Assembly (NCBI GenBank): GCA_037957365.1
Contig: JARHVA010002125.1
Span: forward strand, 2,442,501-2,506,500
DNA length: 64,000 bases
Source: Torreya grandis
Taxonomy: Eukaryota > Streptophyta > Pinopsida > Cupressales > Taxaceae
Direction of reading: 5' to 3'
Positions within the stretch are counted from its first letter, which is position 1; every line of letters starts with the position of its first letter. A model generated the notes under the pieces. That model was not told where the DNA came from. It saw nothing but the letters and a program-made list of their open reading frames with translations, and did no database searches. Positions 1 to 13,480 of the stretch are shown here, one piece after another. Made by a program: the position numbers and the translations under genes.

Positions 1-179
1 TGATCTTGAAATCTAATCAAAATAGATAAAATTTGTCATATTTGTCTATTTTAATCACATTATACTTTTTAACTAATTATATTTTCTAGCATCATCACTT
101 CATCAAATCATGTTGAAACTTAGTCATCCAATTTCATACTTTTATCTCTATTCAAATTTTGTTATTCTATGTATTTGAA

Positions 180-620
180 TGCCTTCACTATTTTGTGGTG
201 AGTTTTTCATTTAGCATGTCTATTTCACCCATTTTTATGGTGAATTCACTACTAATCAAGGTATTTCTCATTGTTTTAGATGGCCAGGTATTTTCCACCA
301 TTTTTATAGTGAATCATTTCATTGATTTCTTGGCCATTTCACTATTGTGATCAATTTCATCAATTATAAAAAATAACTAATCTATTTGTCATTTTCACCA
401 TTTTTAAGGCTAATTCACTGTTTCTATGGTTGAGTTTGCTAATTTCTAAAAATTTCTCTATGTCATTTCTCCATTTGGAAAAATCACCATTTATAGAGTG
501 AAATCACTATTCACACAATTAAAATAAAATTTTTCATGGTGAATTCACTAGTTTTGTAGATGAATTCATTGTTTTCATGATTGAATTCATCATTATGAAA
601 ATAATGAATTCATTTTTACC
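180..620. repeat. Degenerate interspersed short repeat
   Basis: Variants of the string ATTTTTATGGTGAATTCAC recur at irregular spacing, for example near 229, 300, 400, 536 and 560, with GAATTCA boxes also on the opposite strand near 590-612. The spacing is not constant, so this is an eroded repeat cluster rather than a clean tandem array. Confidence 0.45.
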
Positions 621-1827
621 TAATTCTACATGTAATAAATACATTTAAATGGCAATTAAATAAAGAAATAGAACTACATACCATTGGTCCTTCTCCTTAT
701 GGTTGTCTGAACTCTTGAACATAGTCTAAAAATAATCTCATGCGTGGTCTATGAGCCATTTTATTTAGGTTATTTTTGTTTAAAATAGCAGAGGTAAAAT
801 TTTGATTTAATAAGGTAAAAATGAATCAATCATGCCCCCTAGGGTAAATATATAACCTTTTATTTTAGAACTCCCCCCCTAAAATATAGTATGTTATCAA
901 TATTCTTTAGAGGATTATTTCTAGGCCAAATATCCATTTTTTTCTCCAATTTTTTTCCTATCTATTTCATTTTTATCTTATTTTTGAATTGTATACACTA
1001 TCATTTCATCCTTTCATGGGTCTACACATCCAAAAAAAAATTCTAACTCTCTATTTGATGGGGCATCTAGGGCTTACCATAAACCATTTTAAGATGTATT
1101 TAAAACCTATTTTTATAACACATTTTAAAAAATCATAAAATTTAACATATATTATCATTATGAGCATATTCTACTCATTTTAATTTTTTCCTTAGTATTT
1201 GAGAATATGTTACTTCATCTACATCTATTAATGCCTCCTCAAATAGGTAAAATATAAACACTCCATTTTAATCACTTTCATGTCAAATTTTCAAAATAGA
1301 ATGACTTATTGTAAATTATACACAAAATAGTCTAATATCATATGTTCATCCCAATTTCCTCTATGCATATAACATACAAGTTTAAATACACCTTGGTGAA
1401 TCCCTAGGTGGCATTAATTGACCGTATTAAATATTTTTGATTATCATTCTAGTAATTTATCAAATCAATTCTTTTAGTATGATCGAGTCATTCATTCTCC
1501 TTCTCTGATCTATTAATTCAAATATTTCCCCTTATCTATTCATTTCATTTAATAATTCTTCTAATTATAATTCTATATAAAAAGAATTTTAATTTCTAAT
1601 CAATTATTATTTCTTATTTTTCTTCTCCCCAAAAGGGCATTTTCATTTGTGAAAAATTCTTAAGAATCCTATGGAATATCCTTTTGTGAGCCCACTAATT
1701 AATAAATAAATTAATATAAAGGATTATTCTCTACCCTTCATCTTGTAGACAATAAAGGATTATGAGATATTTTAGGAGCATTCTCAAACCTTGATGATAC
1801 ATGTACTTTATTTAGAATAATTCTACA

Positions 1828-1855
1828 CCCTTCATATTAGAAATAAGATGAAGGG
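1828..1855. repeat. Short inverted repeat (8-bp stem)
   Basis: CCCTTCAT and ATGAAGGG flank a 12-base loop. The CCCTTCATCTT string itself recurs at about 1735 and 1957, so the hairpin sits among several copies of one short motif, in both orientations. Confidence 0.5.
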
Positions 1856-2961
1856 ACCACATTAAATCTTACAAAGATATTTCAAGGAGAAGTCTCCACC
1901 ATGCAGGATGGAGGGCTCATATTAGTCCCCCCTTGGGATATTTTAAAGAGCCTTACTCCACCCTTCATCTTAGATAAGATCAAGAGATCATGTTATCAGT
2001 CTATGTATTGATCCATGTGCCTTGTTTAGTATGCATTTGCAATAATTCATCTTGGAAGTAAAATGAAGGGTCTTTCATTAATATAAAATTTCTATAAATA
2101 TAACCCTTTCCATTTGTAATTTTCCATGCTCAAGTCCAATAGAGAATCTCTATAAATTTCTTAAGCTAACTTGTGCATCAACTTCTTATCAATTCGACAT
2201 TTCAAGATTTTAAAGAATAAATTATATAGTTCATGACAAATAAAATTGATAAATAATTATTGAGACTACATCTAAGCCATGTCCACTTCTGAGCCATGTC
2301 CACTTATGACAAGGTGAATGATCCTTGAAAGGGAAGGTAATACTCATTTTTTCTTTTGATTTTAGCTTTATTATCTTTTACTTAGCTCAAGATTCATTGG
2401 GTTAGAGTTATTATAAACATATTTGATTTTTATTGAATACTAATTTACAAATTTTATAACCCCTATAGTAATCATAATGACATAGAAATATAAGTTCCCT
2501 TTTATTCAATGTTTAGTATAATTTCTAAGAGATTGATAGATGATGTTATGAGAGGCTTTGATGTGTTTATATAGAGGAATATTTGGAATATTTTCATTGA
2601 TATACATTTATAAAATCATGTGAGAGTTATATGAAACATATTGATGTATAAATTTACCTTTGGAACATGAGGGACAAGGTCACACTAGTGGGCATAGTAA
2701 GGCTGTGGCCATGTCTTCCTAGCGTAGTCTTCTCCCATAAGGGCAAAGATTATTAAGATTTGGATGAAAGGACTATATAAGTAGAATAGGGATGATTGAA
2801 TGATGTTTCCAATAATTTAAATATACCAAGTGGAATAATTAATACTCTCATAGAGATTTTAAGTTAATTAAATGATGAATTGGCCAAGTATATTAAGGAT
2901 TCTGAGTTTAAACATTGTTAAACACTTAATGATTAACTTTGAGTGCCTAAATTTGCACCCC

Positions 2962-2980
2962 CTCCCCCCCCCCCCCCCCC
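2962..2980. repeat. Poly-C tract
   Basis: A run of about 18 C residues bordered by CCTCC and ACCCC in otherwise AT-rich sequence. No flanking gene. Confidence 0.8.
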
Positions 2981-3338
2981 ACCCCATGCTTTCCCTCCTC
3001 ATTTAATATAGTGATGTAGTAAATTGTAAATATTAGAGTAAAATAGATACAAAGCTAAGTATATATACACACTTTGTATTTTGATGTGAATTTTTACTAT
3101 GCAAGATTCCTCAATGCAAAACTTAAAGGAGTATTAAATATAATTGATCTATAACTTGAAAGAATAAAATTAGGTGTGCCCACTTTTAGATGAATTTGAA
3201 AAAATGTTGAACCTATAATGAATTGAGAGTGATCAAGTCTCAATTTTAAAACTAGTGAAATCCTATGAGTTATAAATATTATATGCTCCAACTCTCATTT
3301 GAATGTGTAGAGTACTATTGTATCATAATTTAAGGGGT

Positions 3339-3394
3339 GGAACCATTAAATGTGACTTTATATAATGGAACCACTAAATGTGTCTTAATACAAT
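3339..3394. repeat. 28-bp tandem duplication, two units
   Basis: Two adjacent 28-base units both begin GGAACCA and contain TAAATGTG, differing at a few positions (3339-3366 and 3367-3394). A third unit is only begun. Confidence 0.6.
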
Positions 3395-5389
3395 GGAAAA
3401 AGTGCAAACATAAACATTGAGTGTCACTAGAATCTAACATGGTCCATTGTCAAAATGAAACAAATCACACCACTACCTATGGATCTAGATTAAATTTGAA
3501 ACTTTTGTACCTTTGAAACTTTTAAAAATTGAAAAGGTAAACATTAAATTTTTCATTAGAAACATGAAATTGAATGAATATCATTCCCCTATATCTATAG
3601 TATATTAATATATAAAGCTAATTAAACTTGTAACTATTTAAAAATTATAACTTGGAACTATAAGAATGAGTGTAGACGCATGTCACATGCTCACATAATC
3701 TAAAAATTATGAATCATGTTGTAATTATTAATATTATATACTATCATTAATCTAAATTTTTTTACTCAATTAAATCCCATTGTGATTCCCCCTTTTGACA
3801 TGAGGGATACAATTTAAAAGTCACAAATCTCAAAATAGAACCATAGAATATGTGAAAGTTGTAATAATGTAATAGTATATGAATATTTAAAATTCTTTTC
3901 ATCATAATATCAATTTTATCTTTGAATTTTATATGAAACATTTGTTAGATATATATAACATTGAAGCCAATAAGAGGCATGTGTATGATATATATCATGT
4001 AATTAGTGTAAAAGATAAAAATAATACATGATATGAATCATGGAACCATATTATAAAGTAATCAACATATAGGTTAAGTCATATAATGTCACAAAATTTT
4101 CATAGAATGTCACACATAAGGCCTAAAGGCAAAATAAAATGGGCATGTAAGTGTTGCATAAACACACAATGCTAAGAGCCACACTAACATGACATGAGTA
4201 TACCATAAAAATAATAAAATTTATATGTTGTACACATAAGGCCAAGGGCCAAAAACAATAAGAAATTAATGACTAACTTATCATATAGTAAAGTGATGGA
4301 ACTTGTGTTCATAAACCATGTGTATTAATGTCATTGTTAGAAAATGGCATACCCATGTAACACATGTAAAGTATGAGTGATTATCATAAAAATTTTATGA
4401 TATATATTTTAAAATGTTAGAGGGGTTGTGGATAGATAAAAAATATTGAAGTGTTTGCAAAGAATGAATATATGCCCTAAGCTAAGCAAGGCTACTAGGT
4501 AAAATGGAACCCCAACATCAATAAAACATGTAATAGTATGTCATGTACCATATTCACATTCCTCATGAAAATAATCACATATTGAAATATAAATTAAAAT
4601 GTAATCTAATTTACATAAAATAAATAACATATGTAAATCAATAATATAGAAAAATTTGAAAATTCTTGAAGGTCCTAAATTCAAAATTTTCAAAATAATT
4701 TGTTTTTTTTTTAATTTTTGGAATATATAATTTTTTTGAAATATTTGAAAATAAAAATATCTATCTAGGTATAATAACTATGTAAATTAATGGATTTCAT
4801 GGGATTTTTTTATAGGGTTTCCTTCAAGAGTGGCTAATTACTAAGCTCTTGTACTAATATTTTTAGTGATCACAAATGGACCCAACTAATTGTATTTAAA
4901 TTTTCATTTATTTTATTTGTCAACATCGGTATTATTGTGATGTTTTTAAAGTACAAAGTCACCATATGGAATTCATGATCATGAATTTTATTTCCATATT
5001 CTATTTTTATACATGTTTGATAAAATTTTAAGTTTTCAATAGCTTGTATGTTTTCTTATCAATAGTTTCCAATTTGTGTAGGTATTTTCCTAATATTTTT
5101 AATATTTTATAATGTATTTTAATGAGACTCATAAAGAGGGCATTTATATCTCAAGAATAATTATAAATTTAGTTCCATAAAAATAGAGTAAGGAACAAAT
5201 TTTGTTTGGTGCATATTCTTGTGCAATATGCCCAGCTATAATAGATGATTTGATTATGCCAATTAGTTCAATGTTTTTCAACAATCTTGCTTAAGATTTT
5301 ATTGACTATTTTTTTAGTTTCTTTAGCTTGACAATTTATTTATGGGTAGTAAGGAGTGGATAAATTCACATGGATTTTTAATTTAGTAT

Positions 5390-5780
5390 AATTTTTTAAA
5401 CTATTGTATTATTAAAATATGAACTATTATCTATTACTATTATAGAAGGTAATCCAAATTGTGTAATAATATGGATTGGTAGGAAATTACAAATATATTC
5501 ACTTGTTTTATATTGTAAAGGTATATATTCTACCCATTTTATAAAATATTTTATATTTAAACTATTAAATTTACATCCTTTTGATGATTCTAGGTTTATT
5601 TTTCCAATTAATTTAAAACCCCAAAGAGAAAGACCATGAAGATACAATATGGTGTAGTCCATATGATGGGGCATGATTCATATTTCCATGCCTTTTACAT
5701 AGGGATAATAATTTAACATATTTGTGACATTCTTGTTCCACTATTGGCTGTATTATCCTTGACATAATATTTTATAAGAC
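5390..5780 (-). pseudogene. Integrase fragment (zinc-binding region and core start)
   Basis: On the minus strand from about 5780 the frame reads through a zinc-finger end (CHKYVKLLSLCKRHGN, with the second Cys pair as C-x6-C instead of the usual C-x2-C spacing) and SYGLHHI, then into the core with LWGFKLIGKI (the family usually has WGLDFIG, carrying the first catalytic Asp, here Lys) and FGLPSIIVIDNSSYF, which holds the second catalytic Asp. The fragment stops at about 5390, before the catalytic Glu. In retroelements this protein joins the cDNA to the target. The lost first Asp and truncation make it inactive. Confidence 0.8.
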
Positions 5781-6099
5781 ATGATCTTATTCTTAAAACG
5801 GACTCCATATTCACTATCATGAACTTAAAGTAGAGCAATTTGAGCTTCAATATGATTTATACATCATAATAATTATCCATAAAATAGAATTTGAATAGAT
5901 ATTCACCAATGAGTACATAAATCATAGATTAGATATGTAATCACTTTTTATTCTCTTGCGTATAATTTTTGAGAAAATTATATTTTTATAAATAATTATA
6001 TATATTGGTATACTATTCAAGATTATCTGCACTTCAGATGACTATGAGAACTTATAATGCATTGATAATTTCATTATGGATTAAAGGGTTGTGTAATTA

Positions 6100-6560
6100 T
6101 TTGATATTAAATATTACATGATCATCATTAATATTAATTGGGATTAAGTATGCAAAACTTAACATGGCATCAACATGTAAATTATATTTGTGAGGGATGT
6201 TGTTGATGGAGAAAGAAGATAAGTGTGTTATGAGATGTTGGACCATGTATTTATAGGGGATGAACTTATCATATTTAGGTTGATAATCATTTAGAACTTG
6301 ATTAATGAAAATCTATGAATCACCCTATACATGTAAATATTATATGTGAAAATTGTGTGCTATTAACAAGCTTATTATTAGAGCTTCATTTTCTAATATG
6401 TTATTTGTGAATGAAAATCCCAAATGAAAAACAAAAGTTATGTGTTAAATTTGGGGAGTAATAAAGACAATCCCAACATGAACACTAATAAGACATTTAT
6501 ATCCATCAAAATTCATGGTTCATGTGTCATTATCAAGACGATAAGAGTTAATTTCATCTT
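6100..6560 (-). pseudogene. Second (archaeal-type) RNase H fragment
   Basis: Read on the minus strand with stops, the segment contains a start resembling TMNFDGYKC, then GIVFITPQ, then NNMLENEALIISL (family NNMAEYEALILGL, with the catalytic Glu), then a GDS motif and IFINQVLNDYQPKYDKFIPY. These are the successive strands and catalytic acids of the additional RNase H of Tat-type elements. It lies between RT and integrase, the conventional place, which contrasts with the giant family further right. It would degrade RNA in RNA-DNA hybrids; broken here. Confidence 0.72.
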
Positions 6561-6999
6561 GAAATTCAACAATGATAAGTAATGGATCTCTAATGGGGTA
6601 GTAATAATGGTTTTCCCTTTAATATAATTTTGTCAGATACAATGTAAATTAAACTTAGTATGAAGTATTACCCATTTTGAAATATGCTTAGACAAATGTG
6701 TATTTGACATAAGATACTTCAGTATATAAAATTTAGTGATGACATGAATCTCATTATGACGTAAAAAATGTTGTAGTTTTTGTTTGGCAAAAATAAGGCT
6801 CTACATAGCTTTTCAATGGTAATAAAATTTTGATCATAATCAATACATGCATGAATAATGTATTAAATGACACATTAATGATTATTTTCATCATGTTGTG
6901 TAATAAAATCACTGTAATAATGATTAGAAGTGAAAATTTATAATAATAGGGGTTGATCTAGAATGGGAGGCATAATCATAAGTGGGTTAAGAAGACATA

Positions 7000-7700
7000 C
7001 TTACATCAATTTTATTTTGAAAATATTCATCTCAAATTTGGTATCTTTCTTGAGTACCTTTTAAGATATTTCATTTTATCTACTAATTGGGCCATAAAAC
7101 ATTTAAAATCTTGAATGTGACCTTGTAAACATTGAAGTTGATTTATATTAGTTGGTGGTGGCATATCAAGTATAGTTTTAAATTTATTAGTATAAAATTT
7201 TATGCCTCTTTAAAAAATGATAAAACCCAACACTTCTCATGAGGATACACCAAAAATACACTTATTCTAATTTAAATATATGTTTTATTGACTCATTCTT
7301 TCAAATATTTGTTGTAGATCAATAACATGGTGTTGCAATTATTTTGATTTGGCCAATAAATCAAAAAACATATTTTTCAACTATTTTATGTATTTTATTA
7401 TGAAAAACATGTGTCATAACTTGTTAATAAGTTTATCCTACATTTTTAATCCAAAATACATGAATTTATAATAAAATTTCCCCCATGGTGTATTGAATGA
7501 TGTCTTTTTTTAATCCTTAGCATTAATATTGATTTGGTTGTATCCATAAAAACCATCCATGAATGATGAAATGCTATATCTTAAAATAACATTACACAAT
7601 CATATCAATGTTGGGAAATGGAAAATCATCTTTAGGACAATCCTTATTTATATAACAATAATATGTACAACATTGAATATCTCCATTAAGAATTATCACT
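7000..7700 (-). pseudogene. Reverse transcriptase fragment
   Basis: Near 7660 on the minus strand the frame gives NKDCPKDDFPFPNIDMIV, a close match to the conserved N-terminal part of gypsy RT. It continues through an HGWF remnant and QVMTHVFHNKIHKIVEKYV, and near 7160 through the connection segment LQCLQGHIQDFKCFMAQL. The YxDD box itself is lost or frameshifted. Copying RNA into DNA was its role; several stops make it non-functional. Confidence 0.78.
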
Positions 7701-8635
7701 AGCAAAATATTAGAGACCGATTAAAGATAATAAATATAATTATTGAAACAAACATCAAAAATTATTTGGATTTCATCTTTGAATAAGAAAGATACTTTTG
7801 AGTGAATTTTCCTTATGTTTTCCTTGACTAATTTGGCATGTAGGTATAAGAAAATATTATGCATTTCCACTATTGTGTCAATTATACACACGTATTTATA
7901 TGCCCGTGAAAATAATTATATATAGTTATATAAGTATTTTCATTCATCATGTTATAACACGGTTGCTAAGAGGATTGGATGAGGGTATTTATTAACTCCA
8001 AAAATATTAATCAAGTGTTTCCTCATTAAATAGTGTTAATCAATCTTACATATATATTGTTGTAGGAATATTGTTTATTGTATTTGATAAAATATTCATG
8101 TGCATTAGTTTCATGACGAATTCATTTATTGTGCTAAAAGGAAGGAAGATCCTCAAAATCACCAAAAAAATTCCAAAAGAGACTCATCATTTTAAAAATC
8201 ATCTAATGTTGATATTTTAGGTGAAATAGTGTTGTAAATGATATTAAATTACATTAATGATAATTGAAAAACATTATTGATGTGTTTATTATGATCAAAG
8301 TGCATATGTGTGGTAGGTATGAACTTAGGAGAATTCTTAATTTGATTAAGTCCATGTGAGGTGGAATTATCTTTATACCCAAGACCTACTTAATCCTCAC
8401 TAGTATAAGTATTAATAGTATGGATAATAAATTTAGTATGTTTTCCTAATCCTTTTCTAGTTGTGTAATTATATTTTTTAAATTATTTAAATATATACCC
8501 ATATTGATTGAAATTTATTGATGAGTCAACTAGATTTGGTTCTAATGAGAGTAAATTGATAGATGAAGTATATGGTGATAATTAAATGGATGAAGTATAC
8601 ATATATAGAACATAAATGTTTGTAATATGGATAAT

Positions 8636-8940
8636 TTAATAATATTTTAAAGGATCATGGTCTAAATCACACACCCACCCACCCACACACACACACACAC
8701 AACCTTGATGACTAAAATTAAGGAATTCACATAATTTATAAGGAATGGAATTCATGTCATGAATCCAAGGTTGAAATAATAAAATATTGTAATTCAGATC
8801 ATTAGGCATAACTTGAAAAACAATGGTAAGAGTACATGGGCCCAAAGCAATATTCAATACAATTTGCTTAGGTTCTTGGCATGGAATTTTTTCAAATCCA
8901 TGAATGTTCATATTTTAATGGTTTTATACTTTTTCCTTTA
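8636..8940 (-). pseudogene. Retroviral-type aspartic protease fragment
   Basis: The minus-strand frame has ALGPCTLTIVFQVM followed by ILLFQPWIHDMNSIP. The latter corresponds to the C-terminal half of Tat-type proteases, usually ending in LLGRPWIH and a following IPSTLH segment. The N-terminal catalytic Asp region was not found. The last residues of the open frame come from an ACAC/CACC microsatellite at about 8676-8701 and are not part of the gene. Confidence 0.7.
8676..8701. repeat. CA/CCCA microsatellite
   Basis: Alternating CACCC and then CA dinucleotides interrupt the protease remnant. Short expansion inside old coding DNA. Confidence 0.75.
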
Positions 8941-10430
8941 TGCCAAGTAAATTTATGAAAAATATGTTACAAATTTTCAATCATGATCCATTATTGACAG
9001 TACTATTTTTACTGCCTTCATTTATACAAATACTTAAATACACAAGGGTAAATATTTATTGATAATATGATTTAGGGGAAGATATTCATTTTTAAAAAAC
9101 ATTCTTGTCTATTGAATAGTATAAATAATAGAAGATACATAAGCAAGTTAAAAAATTATAGGTAAAAGTGTACTAGGTAATGCTTCATATAAGATATATT
9201 TATATATTAGCATTATTTGTAAGAGCTCTAGAATTTAAAACTTAGAATTATTATTATATAATTGATATAGGATTTAAAATACATTAGATAATTGTATTTT
9301 ACACAATGGATGGGTCAAAACATCATGAAATTTACTTCATCAATTATTAATAACACTGATCTAGTTGTGGAGCAGGTTCCTAATCAAGAGAATCCAATCC
9401 ATGCACCCAAATAATCTCACCCATTCACTCACACAAAAAAGCAATTATAAACACATTTTTTTATAAATCCAAAATATTTTATTAATTTTTCAAATGGAAT
9501 ATATATATTATTTCCATGTGATAAGATCTACCCTAAAAGTCATCTACAAATATGTTTCACTCATCAACCTATGCCAAACACACACACTCTCTCACTTATT
9601 ATTCTATTTGATCTCATCATATTATTATAGTTTTAAATTATAATAGAGTATCCTCTTTTTTCTACATACAAATTTTAGTATAATCCATATGGCCTTATAT
9701 TTATAATCCTTTCTAGAAGTGTATTGAAAATCAACTTCCTGCTAGTCAATTGAACTACCAAATTAATTTACTATTGATGTGTTCAAATAATTTAAGAGTT
9801 AAGGATTATAATCCAATTAAGAAACAAAAATATAAACCAATATATTTGGTGAATTTATTTTTATTGATTAATTTTATGTTTATGTGGAATTAATTTAAGA
9901 TTTGGAAGTTAGGGTGATGTGATATCTAGGTCATAATTTTGACTCCTTGGCTACTTTTGTATGCTTTTTCACTCTTTCATTTTGGTTTTAATTTTGAATC
10001 ATTTATCCAATATTTTGACATGAATTTACTCCAATTATATGTTCCATTTTTTTATGTGCTAGAGTACCATGAAAAATAAGATGTAAGACTTAAAAATGAT
10101 GCAATATTACTTCATGTTTGAGATGCTCATGCATAAGATATTGTAGGTAACTGAAATGTGATCCACATATCACAAGTTGAAATTTGTGATATCATAGCAA
10201 TGATGGTCAATATATTAAATGTATATCCATGATACATTTTCAATTGTGTAGTTATTCAACTTTACCAAATACTTCTTATATATTTCCCACCTATCATTCT
10301 CACAACCTTAGAGTCTAGAATTAACTCTATATCTTCCCTTTGTTTTTCAAGTAATTACATCTTCCAATATGGAAATTGTGCCTCTTATTATTATTAACCA
10401 TATTATTTTGGGACATGATAATCATACAAG
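8941..10430. other. AT-rich DNA without recognisable genes
   Basis: No protein similarity was seen on either strand. By position, the part next to 8940 should hold gag of the Tat-like element, and the part next to 10,430 should hold the untranslated end of the chromovirus-like element, but neither is recognisable. Confidence 0.5.
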
Positions 10431-11500
10431 TCTAATACATTAATATTGGTGAAGTACCCATCCCTTTCGGTGACTCAATTTCATATGCATTTCCCAAAAA
10501 TTTACATAATATTAGACATGGTCATATATTCTTCAGCTTAAATTTACTGTATGCTCCTTATGGAAATATATCCTTGAAAAAATGTGATAAAACTAAGTAT
10601 CCTAATTTTAATTCATTCTTCCTATGCCTATCATCTATGTGCCTCTTATAACTCATTTTTTTTGTTCTAATTTTTGCTTCACTTCCTCTTACAATACTCA
10701 CGCATACCCAACATAATATTAATATTTTGTGCTTCTTCATTATGCCTCATATTCATTTTGTAATTAAATAATAATCTTACACTAAATCTAAAAAATAGGT
10801 GTTTTCCATGTGATTTAGTTAATTGAATTATTATAAACAAAATTGATATATACCAACACCATATCCCATCATGCTAATTTGTATTCCACTAAGGATCTCA
10901 ATAAATTATATAGGATCTTTTTAATGACTTTGGTTTTCTAATTAGTTTATGTATGGTATGTGGAAATATAGTTTAATCTGATCCCCCAACTTCTTCCATA
11001 GTGTATGCTAAAAATCACCTACAAACTTAGTGTCTCTATCTAACACTATATTATGTGGTAGTCTATGTATCCTTAACACCTTTCTAAAGAATAAATTGGA
11101 AATGTTAGTTTCATTCCTAGTATTCTTGTAAGAAATTAAATGTGTAATCTTGGAAAAATAATGTAATATAATGAAGATAGACTTATTACCCATCTACATT
11201 ATAGGTAATACATTCACAAATAAATTTTTATATCTTCCCATGGTCTCTCTAGCACAATCAAGGGTCAATACAAATTTGGATTTTTACTCATTCCCTTTGA
11301 TAATTGATAAATTTGACATATTTACACATATATACATGAATTTGTGCCCATATTTGGAAATAATATCCTTTATCTAGTAGCACAAGAGTTTTATCTCCTC
11401 CAATGTGTTTAAAATATATTTTACTATGCTTCTCCTTGATCAAACTATCACACATCTAATCTCAAGGAATACATAACTATATTCCCTTAAAAATCATTCC
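10430..11500 (-). pseudogene. Integrase with C-terminal GPY-like domain, decayed
   Basis: The core reads KSIFIILHYFSKITHLISY and later RIHRLPHNIVLDRDTKF, matching the family motif with the second catalytic Asp. Further on NLLRSLVEYKLA and FVYNNSIN match the segment after the catalytic Glu. The C-terminal domain appears as LKLGYLVLSHF and KFLGNAYEIESPKG, the conserved GNAYEI-L-P end of this integrase family. Multiple stops separate these blocks. Confidence 0.8.
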
Positions 11501-11847
11501 ATCATAAATTATATAATCCAACCATGGATTATTATGTTTGTTGGATTTGTATAGGCTCCTTATTCATCTAAATAATAATAATAATTTTGGTACAACTCCT
11601 TTATCTAATAAAAATCCAATACTTATATTATAATCTCATTCAACATCAATGCTCTCCTCTTAGTGTGATAACTACCTAGTTTGAACTTCCACTCATTTTC
11701 AATAAAACCATGTAAATTTTTAGATATTTCACCCACTTCACATTCTTTTGGTCTAGTTTACCCTAATTTTTAATAAATTTTAGTGATTGGTGGTCTATAT
11801 ACAACACATCATTTTAGTAACATATAATGCCTCCACTTATTTAGTGC

Positions 11848-12100
11848 TTATATTATGGTATATAAATCTTGGTTATAGATGAAATATATGAATTTTGAAT
11901 CAATTAGCCTCTTTATATAATATGATATGTTCCTACCATCATGTATTATCACTACACACATCACTACACCACTTGCATCAAAATCAATTTGGAATAATTT
12001 ATTTAAATTTGGTAGCCCCAATACCACTTTTTCTACCACCTTCTTTAGATGTTAAAATGTGTGCTCTAATTATTACATTTATAAAATGTCTTGAAATGTA
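11848..12100 (-). pseudogene. RNase H domain fragment (RT-associated)
   Basis: The open frame has LGLPNLNKLFQIDFDASG, the usual start of gypsy RNase H with the first catalytic Asp in DAS. Then VVIIHDGRNISYYIKRL and FIYNQDLYTII follow, where family members usually have a catalytic Glu at the KELYAI position; here it is Asp. The stop at 11,848 truncates the rest. Confidence 0.8.
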
Positions 12101-12329
12101 TTTTCAATGTTTCCATTATCATGGAACATATCCCACTTAATTTCTTAATGAACTTCTTACATTATCATCCATGAAATATATGTGCCTCAAAATCACTTTT
12201 GGGTGATGGCCACTCTACTATCAAGCACACCTTCTCAAGGTCCATCTTCAATCCATTATTAGAAATGAAAAAAACATAATTATATAAATAATTATTTCAT
12301 AAAGATAAAATTATTCACATTAATCAATC

Positions 12330-12995
12330 ACTTCTCCTCATGCAACCTTATCAACACATTTATTAAATGTGCCACATGTTCCTCTTTAGTCTTTCTTAAC
12401 ACCAAAATATCTTCCAAGTACACAATGCCATACTTTTTTAATAATAGTTTCAACACTTAATTCATCAACATCATGAATGTAATAAGTACATTGGTCAGTT
12501 AAAATGGCATAAATGACCATTTTTACACCCTTATTTTATATTGAACATCATCTTCCATTCATATCCCTCATGGATTATAATCTAGTGATATCTACTCTTC
12601 AAGTTGATTTTATTGAATTAATTTGTGACATATAGGAAGTCCATGAATGGTAATAGAAATATATATTTTATTTTAATTTTTTTATGATGCATGAGTTTAT
12701 ACACATGCCATTATTTTCCTTATTTGGTTCCATTACTATGGGTATTTTTCATTGGCTCAATCTATCTCTTATCAATACTTTATTAAATAACTCATGCACC
12801 TATATTTGTACATAATCATTCTCCATAGGTGTCATCCTATTCATGGCCTTGTTTATAAAACATGCTCCTAGAATCATATCTATGTAATGGATAATGCTTC
12901 TTAAAAGTGGTACTTTTTCTAGTAAGTCACTCAAGACTATGCTAGTGAACTCTTCTAGAAACTCCTTTAATTCAAATATAAGTTTTTCCTCCATT
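12330..12995 (-). pseudogene. Reverse transcriptase, decayed chromovirus type
   Basis: The frame starts with EFLEEFTSIVLSDLLEKVP and LRSIIHYIDMILGA, matching the segment that precedes RT in chromoviruses, then NRMTPMEN. Further left, LKSRYHII and YLEDILVLRKTKEEH correspond to the family SGYHQI and YFDDILIYS boxes; the first Asp of the YxDD box is Glu here. The segment between 12,330 and 12,100 gives DLEKVCLIVEWPSPK, the post-catalytic region. Many in-frame stops. Confidence 0.8.
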
Positions 12996-13169
12996 TATAT
13001 GGATTTTATGTCAATCTATCTCACCATCTTGGTTATAAGTGAAAAACATTCCTCCTCTCATGACTCTCAAAAAATATTTTCTTATAACCATCAACATTAA
13101 TGTGTACAAAATATTTCACCCTCTCTCTTCTTCCTCCAAGGAGATCAAAGTATACATATTTCCATAATT

Positions 13170-13480
13170 TTACAAGTGGTATGTATTTTTGAACCTATCA
13201 TGTAATTAATTTTGGTCAAATTTATAAGGCCTTATAATAGAACATGATACACATCCATTGTAATCACATCACACCATAATTTATTTTAATATGAAACTCT
13301 TTGGATATCCATCAAACATTATTCATTAAAAAATACTTATTGAATCTTCTCTAACCATGAAAATTTTTAGGGGTTCAAGTACACCACCTTATTTAGGAAA
13401 AAATTATCAACCATATTTGTGGAAACCATGTTATTCATGTTGCCATTATATAATATCATATTAAAAACATACCTCCAAAT
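13170..13480 (-). pseudogene. Aspartic protease fragment
   Basis: On the minus strand the frame gives ILYNGNMNNMVSTNMVDNF, equivalent to the family IDSGSxTNxVS motif. The catalytic Asp-Ser-Gly has become Tyr-Asn-Gly. It is followed by CSIIRPYKFDQN and HDRFKNTYHL, matching the C-terminal LGRPWQFDR and HDG-NTY segments. The sequence further right is cut by the insertion at 13,612. Confidence 0.68.

Larger units (their letters stand above)
1..5380. other. AT-rich intergenic DNA without recognisable genes
   Basis: I see no protein family in either strand of this stretch; the short open frames in it are AT-rich chance frames. It holds short degenerate repeats (180-620), a small palindrome (1828-1855), a tandem pair of about 19 bp near 2270-2310 sharing GCCATGTCCACTT, a poly-C run near 2962-2980, a 28-bp tandem pair (3339-3394), and two copies of an ACACATAAGGCC-containing segment near 4113 and 4233. 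It may be the decayed LTR and untranslated part of the Tat-like element that follows, but I could not find paired LTR ends. Confidence 0.6.
5390..8940 (-). mobile_element. Ty3/gypsy remnant, Tat/Ogre-like, dual RNase H
   Basis: A decayed pol region reads right to left on the minus strand in the order protease (about 8636-8940), reverse transcriptase (about 7000-7700), a second RNase H (about 6100-6560) and integrase (about 5390-5780). The presence of an additional RNase H between RT and integrase is the known hallmark of the Tat lineage (Ogre, Retand, Grande). All domains carry stops and frameshifts. Gag was not recognised, and I could not define LTRs on either side, so these are coding-region limits rather than element limits. 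Orientation is the same as for every other Ty3/gypsy remnant in the window. Confidence 0.8.
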
